A stretch of DNA of 17,866 bases, from assembly GCA_017550055.1 (NCBI GenBank), contig JAFYMM010000188.1:1-17866 (forward strand), written 5' to 3'. Positions 16,606-17,866 of this stretch are shown piece after piece (position 1 is the stretch's first letter; each line of letters begins with the position of its first letter). The position numbers and the translations under genes were made by a program. This stretch comes from Paludibacteraceae bacterium (GTDB lineage Bacteria > Bacteroidota > Bacteroidia > Bacteroidales > Paludibacteraceae). The notes under the pieces were generated by a model that was given only the letters and a program-made list of their open reading frames with translations, was not told where the DNA came from and ran no database searches.

Positions 16606-16778
16606 GTGCAAAATTACAACATTTTGTAATTGAATTGTAGGTTTGTGGAGGTTTAAGTTGGTTTTGTAGGTTTAATGTAAATAAAGTGTCTTATCCTAAA
16701 ATAAGTAGACACATTTAAAAGAAAATTCACATGCAAAATGCGAGTTCGTATTGTTAAAGAGTGCGAAGATAGTAATAA
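16606..16778. other. Convergent intergenic region with short repeats
   Basis: No gene seen in this 173-bp stretch between the converging receptor and acetyltransferase genes. It contains an 8-bp inverted repeat AATTACAA/TTGTAATT (16612-16619 and 16624-16631), two TTGTAGGTTT copies (16635-16644 and 16664-16673) with a similar GGAGGTTT between them, and the minus-strand hairpin listed separately. Confidence 0.5.
16680..16712 (-). terminator. Possible terminator for the minus-strand acetyltransferase gene
   Basis: Read on the minus strand, GTGTCTACTTAT (16712-16701) pairs with ATAAGACAC (16694-16686): nine base pairs with a three-base bulge and a 6-nt loop, followed by the T-rich TTTATTTA. It lies 66 bp past the stop codon. 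The hairpin could also be a relic of an insertion-sequence end; the tail is not a clean T-run. Confidence 0.4.
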
Positions 16779-17402
16779 TTATATTCTTATTTTATTAATT
16801 TCTGATTGAATTCGATCTAAAAATATAGATGCGTGCGCTCCATCCATTTGGGTATGGTGAAACTGAAAAGAAACAGTTAGAGTAGTTTTAAACCATATGC
16901 GCTTGTATTTGCCCCAAATCATAAATGGATTGTTGAATATTCCACTATACATACCTACCGCACCGTCAATCTCATACTGCGCCAATGCGGAAGACCCAAT
17001 CACCATGCTCTGAAGAGAAAGATCATGGTCGGTGCAATTCTTCGCAACTTCTCTGGTAAGATATAAATAGTTATTATTGAATTGCTGTAAATTATCGCTG
17101 AATGGGAGGTCACATGAACTCACTTCGCCTGCACTATTGGCAACTATGGTATTTACTGCTATGCTGTCATATTCCATTAGTTTATTTCCCACAGGAAGCA
17201 TATAGAATTCTTTTACTTTACTTGCTGCCATTCCAATACAATAACACATTAGCATATTGAATTTCAGCTTTTTCTTTTTGCTGATTTTTACAAGATTTGA
17301 CACGTCAAGTGTCTTGAAAAATGTGACCATTGGCATTGGGGCATTCATCCACATTTCATAAGCGAATGCGCGAGTGGTTTCTTGAGGATTGACTTCTTTC
17401 AT
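16779..17402 (-). CDS. CatA-like (chloramphenicol acetyltransferase fold) O-acetyltransferase
   Basis: 207 aa, close to the ~215-220 of trimeric type-A chloramphenicol acetyltransferases. The C-terminal FQFHHTQMDGAHASIF contains the HHxxxDG signature, with H183 as the catalytic base and D187 as the structural Asp. An N-terminal MVTFFKTLDVSNLVKISKKKKLKFNMLMCYCIGMAA segment matches the family's strand and first core helix. Many Bacteroidetes encode such chromosomal homologues, and similarity at this level does not show that chloramphenicol is the substrate. A -7 promoter box lies 35-42 bp upstream of the ATG, so it can be transcribed alone; the AraC-type regulator immediately upstream on the same strand is a candidate controller. 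Codon usage is plainer and less skewed than in the neighbouring receptor gene. Confidence 0.88.
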   Translation of the reverse strand: MKEVNPQETTRAFAYEMWMNAPMPMVTFFKTLDVSNLVKISKKKKLKFNMLMCYCIGMAASKVKEFYMLPVGNKLMEYDSIAVNTIVANSAGEVSSCDLPFSDNLQQFNNNYLYLTREVAKNCTDHDLSLQSMVIGSSALAQYEIDGAVGMYSGIFNNPFMIWGKYKRIWFKTTLTVSFQFHHTQMDGAHASIFLDRIQSEINKIRI

Positions 17403-17436
17403 ACTTTTTTTGTTTTCAAGTTCGTAAATGAAGTTG

Positions 17437-17444
17437 CAAAAGTA
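17437..17444 (-). promoter_or_regulatory. TAnnTTTG -7 box for the CatA-like gene
   Basis: On the minus strand 17444-17437 reads TACTTTTG, an exact TAnnTTTG, 34 bp from the gene's ATG. Upstream TTG/TTTG triplets exist but none has the usual ~19-bp spacing, so the -33 part is not assigned. Confidence 0.55.
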
Positions 17445-17482
17445 TAAAAAGCATCCAACATTAAATAGAACAAATGAGACTT

Positions 17483-17866
17483 TTATACGGGGGTGGTAAA
17501 CAAATCAGAGTAAGGTGTAGAAACTTTAAGCAATGATAATGGAGTGTATCCACACAAATTCCTAAACTCTCTAATCATGTGTGATTGATCGGCATAACCG
17601 TTTGCATATGCCAAATCAGCTTGATTGATTTTCTCTTGCTGGTGTTGCATCTGTTTTAAAGCCTTTTGAAAGCGGACAATACGGGAGTATTCTTTGGGTT
17701 TCATCCCTACATGTAAATAGAATTCTCTTTCAAATTGTTTTTTGCTTAAACAACAATTCGAAGATAATTTTGTTACAAACGTTTGAGGAGCAACACACAG
17801 TTGCTCTATTGCAGCATTTATTCGCTCTATTCGGTATATGGTGTCATTCGAACTTATTGATAACCG
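17483..17866 (-). CDS. AraC-family transcriptional regulator, DNA-binding domain, 5' end outside window
   Basis: Only the C-terminal 127 residues are present; the frame is open to the window edge, so the Met at 17704 is internal. The visible part is the two-helix-turn-helix AraC domain: first HTH around APQTFVTKLSSNCCLSKKQFEREFYLHVGMKPKEYSRIVRFQKALKQM, second around NQADLAYANGYADQSHMIREFRNLCGYTPLSLL, the characteristic ending G-Y-T-P. The missing N-terminal part would carry any sensing domain. It lies 80 bp upstream of the CatA-like gene in the same direction, which has its own promoter; regulation of that gene or of itself is plausible. Few C-ending codons. Confidence 0.9.
   Translation of the reverse strand, partial: RLSISSNDTIYRIERINAAIEQLCVAPQTFVTKLSSNCCLSKKQFEREFYLHVGMKPKEYSRIVRFQKALKQMQHQQEKINQADLAYANGYADQSHMIREFRNLCGYTPLSLLKVSTPYSDLFTTPV

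Noticed and set aside
16779..17402. Calling the acetyltransferase a chloramphenicol resistance gene
   Set aside because: The HHxxxDG family signature is present but many chromosomal relatives do not act on chloramphenicol; sequence inspection cannot decide the substrate.
1..17866. tRNA, rRNA, phage or conjugative-element genes
   Set aside because: None recognised on either strand; apart from the 301-bp element, nearly all space is filled by conserved chromosomal genes.

Overview
The window looks like chromosome of an AT-rich member of the Bacteroidetes, most likely Bacteroidales. The evidence is the dcw gene order (ftsI-murE-mraY-murD-ftsW-murG-murC-ftsQ-ftsA-ftsZ-yqeY), a PASTA-tailed FtsI, a MraY with an enlarged loop, A-rich translation starts without clear Shine-Dalgarno sites, TAnnTTTG-type -7 promoter boxes, and a TonB-dependent receptor with an N-terminal carboxypeptidase-regulatory-like domain. 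Genus cannot be fixed by eye.

Layout. Bases 1-13630 (+ strand) are the division and cell wall cluster: FtsI (5' end missing), the lipid I/II pathway enzymes MurE, MraY, MurD, MurG and MurC, the SEDS polymerase FtsW, and the divisome proteins FtsQ, FtsA and FtsZ, closed by a YqeY/GatB-like protein and a strong intrinsic terminator (about 13653-13695). murF and ddl are not in this stretch. Most genes are 2-50 bp apart or overlap. There are three exceptions: a 147-bp murE-mraY gap with a 20-bp direct repeat and a hairpin; a 398-bp murG-murC gap holding a roughly 300-bp palindromic, MITE-like element; and a 117-bp ftsQ-ftsA gap with mutually exclusive hairpins and a 13-codon leader ORF.

Bases 13730-16605 (+) form a second unit. 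A TAnnTTTG promoter leads into a small histidine-rich membrane-associated protein, then an operator-like dyad region, then a TonB-dependent receptor with a CxxCG motif in its plug, then an intrinsic terminator. Small protein plus receptor suggests an outer-membrane uptake system, perhaps for a metal or metal chelate; this is inference.

Bases 16606-17866 hold a convergent, minus-strand unit: a CatA-like acetyltransferase family protein with its own promoter, preceded by an AraC-family regulator cut by the window edge.

How the genes work together: MurC, MurD and MurE build the UDP-MurNAc-peptide, MraY and MurG turn it into lipid II, FtsW/FtsI polymerise and crosslink it at the septum, and FtsQ, FtsA and FtsZ organise the site. 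Most of the window is ordinary. The best candidates for a second look are the MITE-like element splitting murG from murC, the His-rich protein/receptor pair, the potential RNA switch before ftsA, and the gene-by-gene change of G/C skew inside one co-directional operon.
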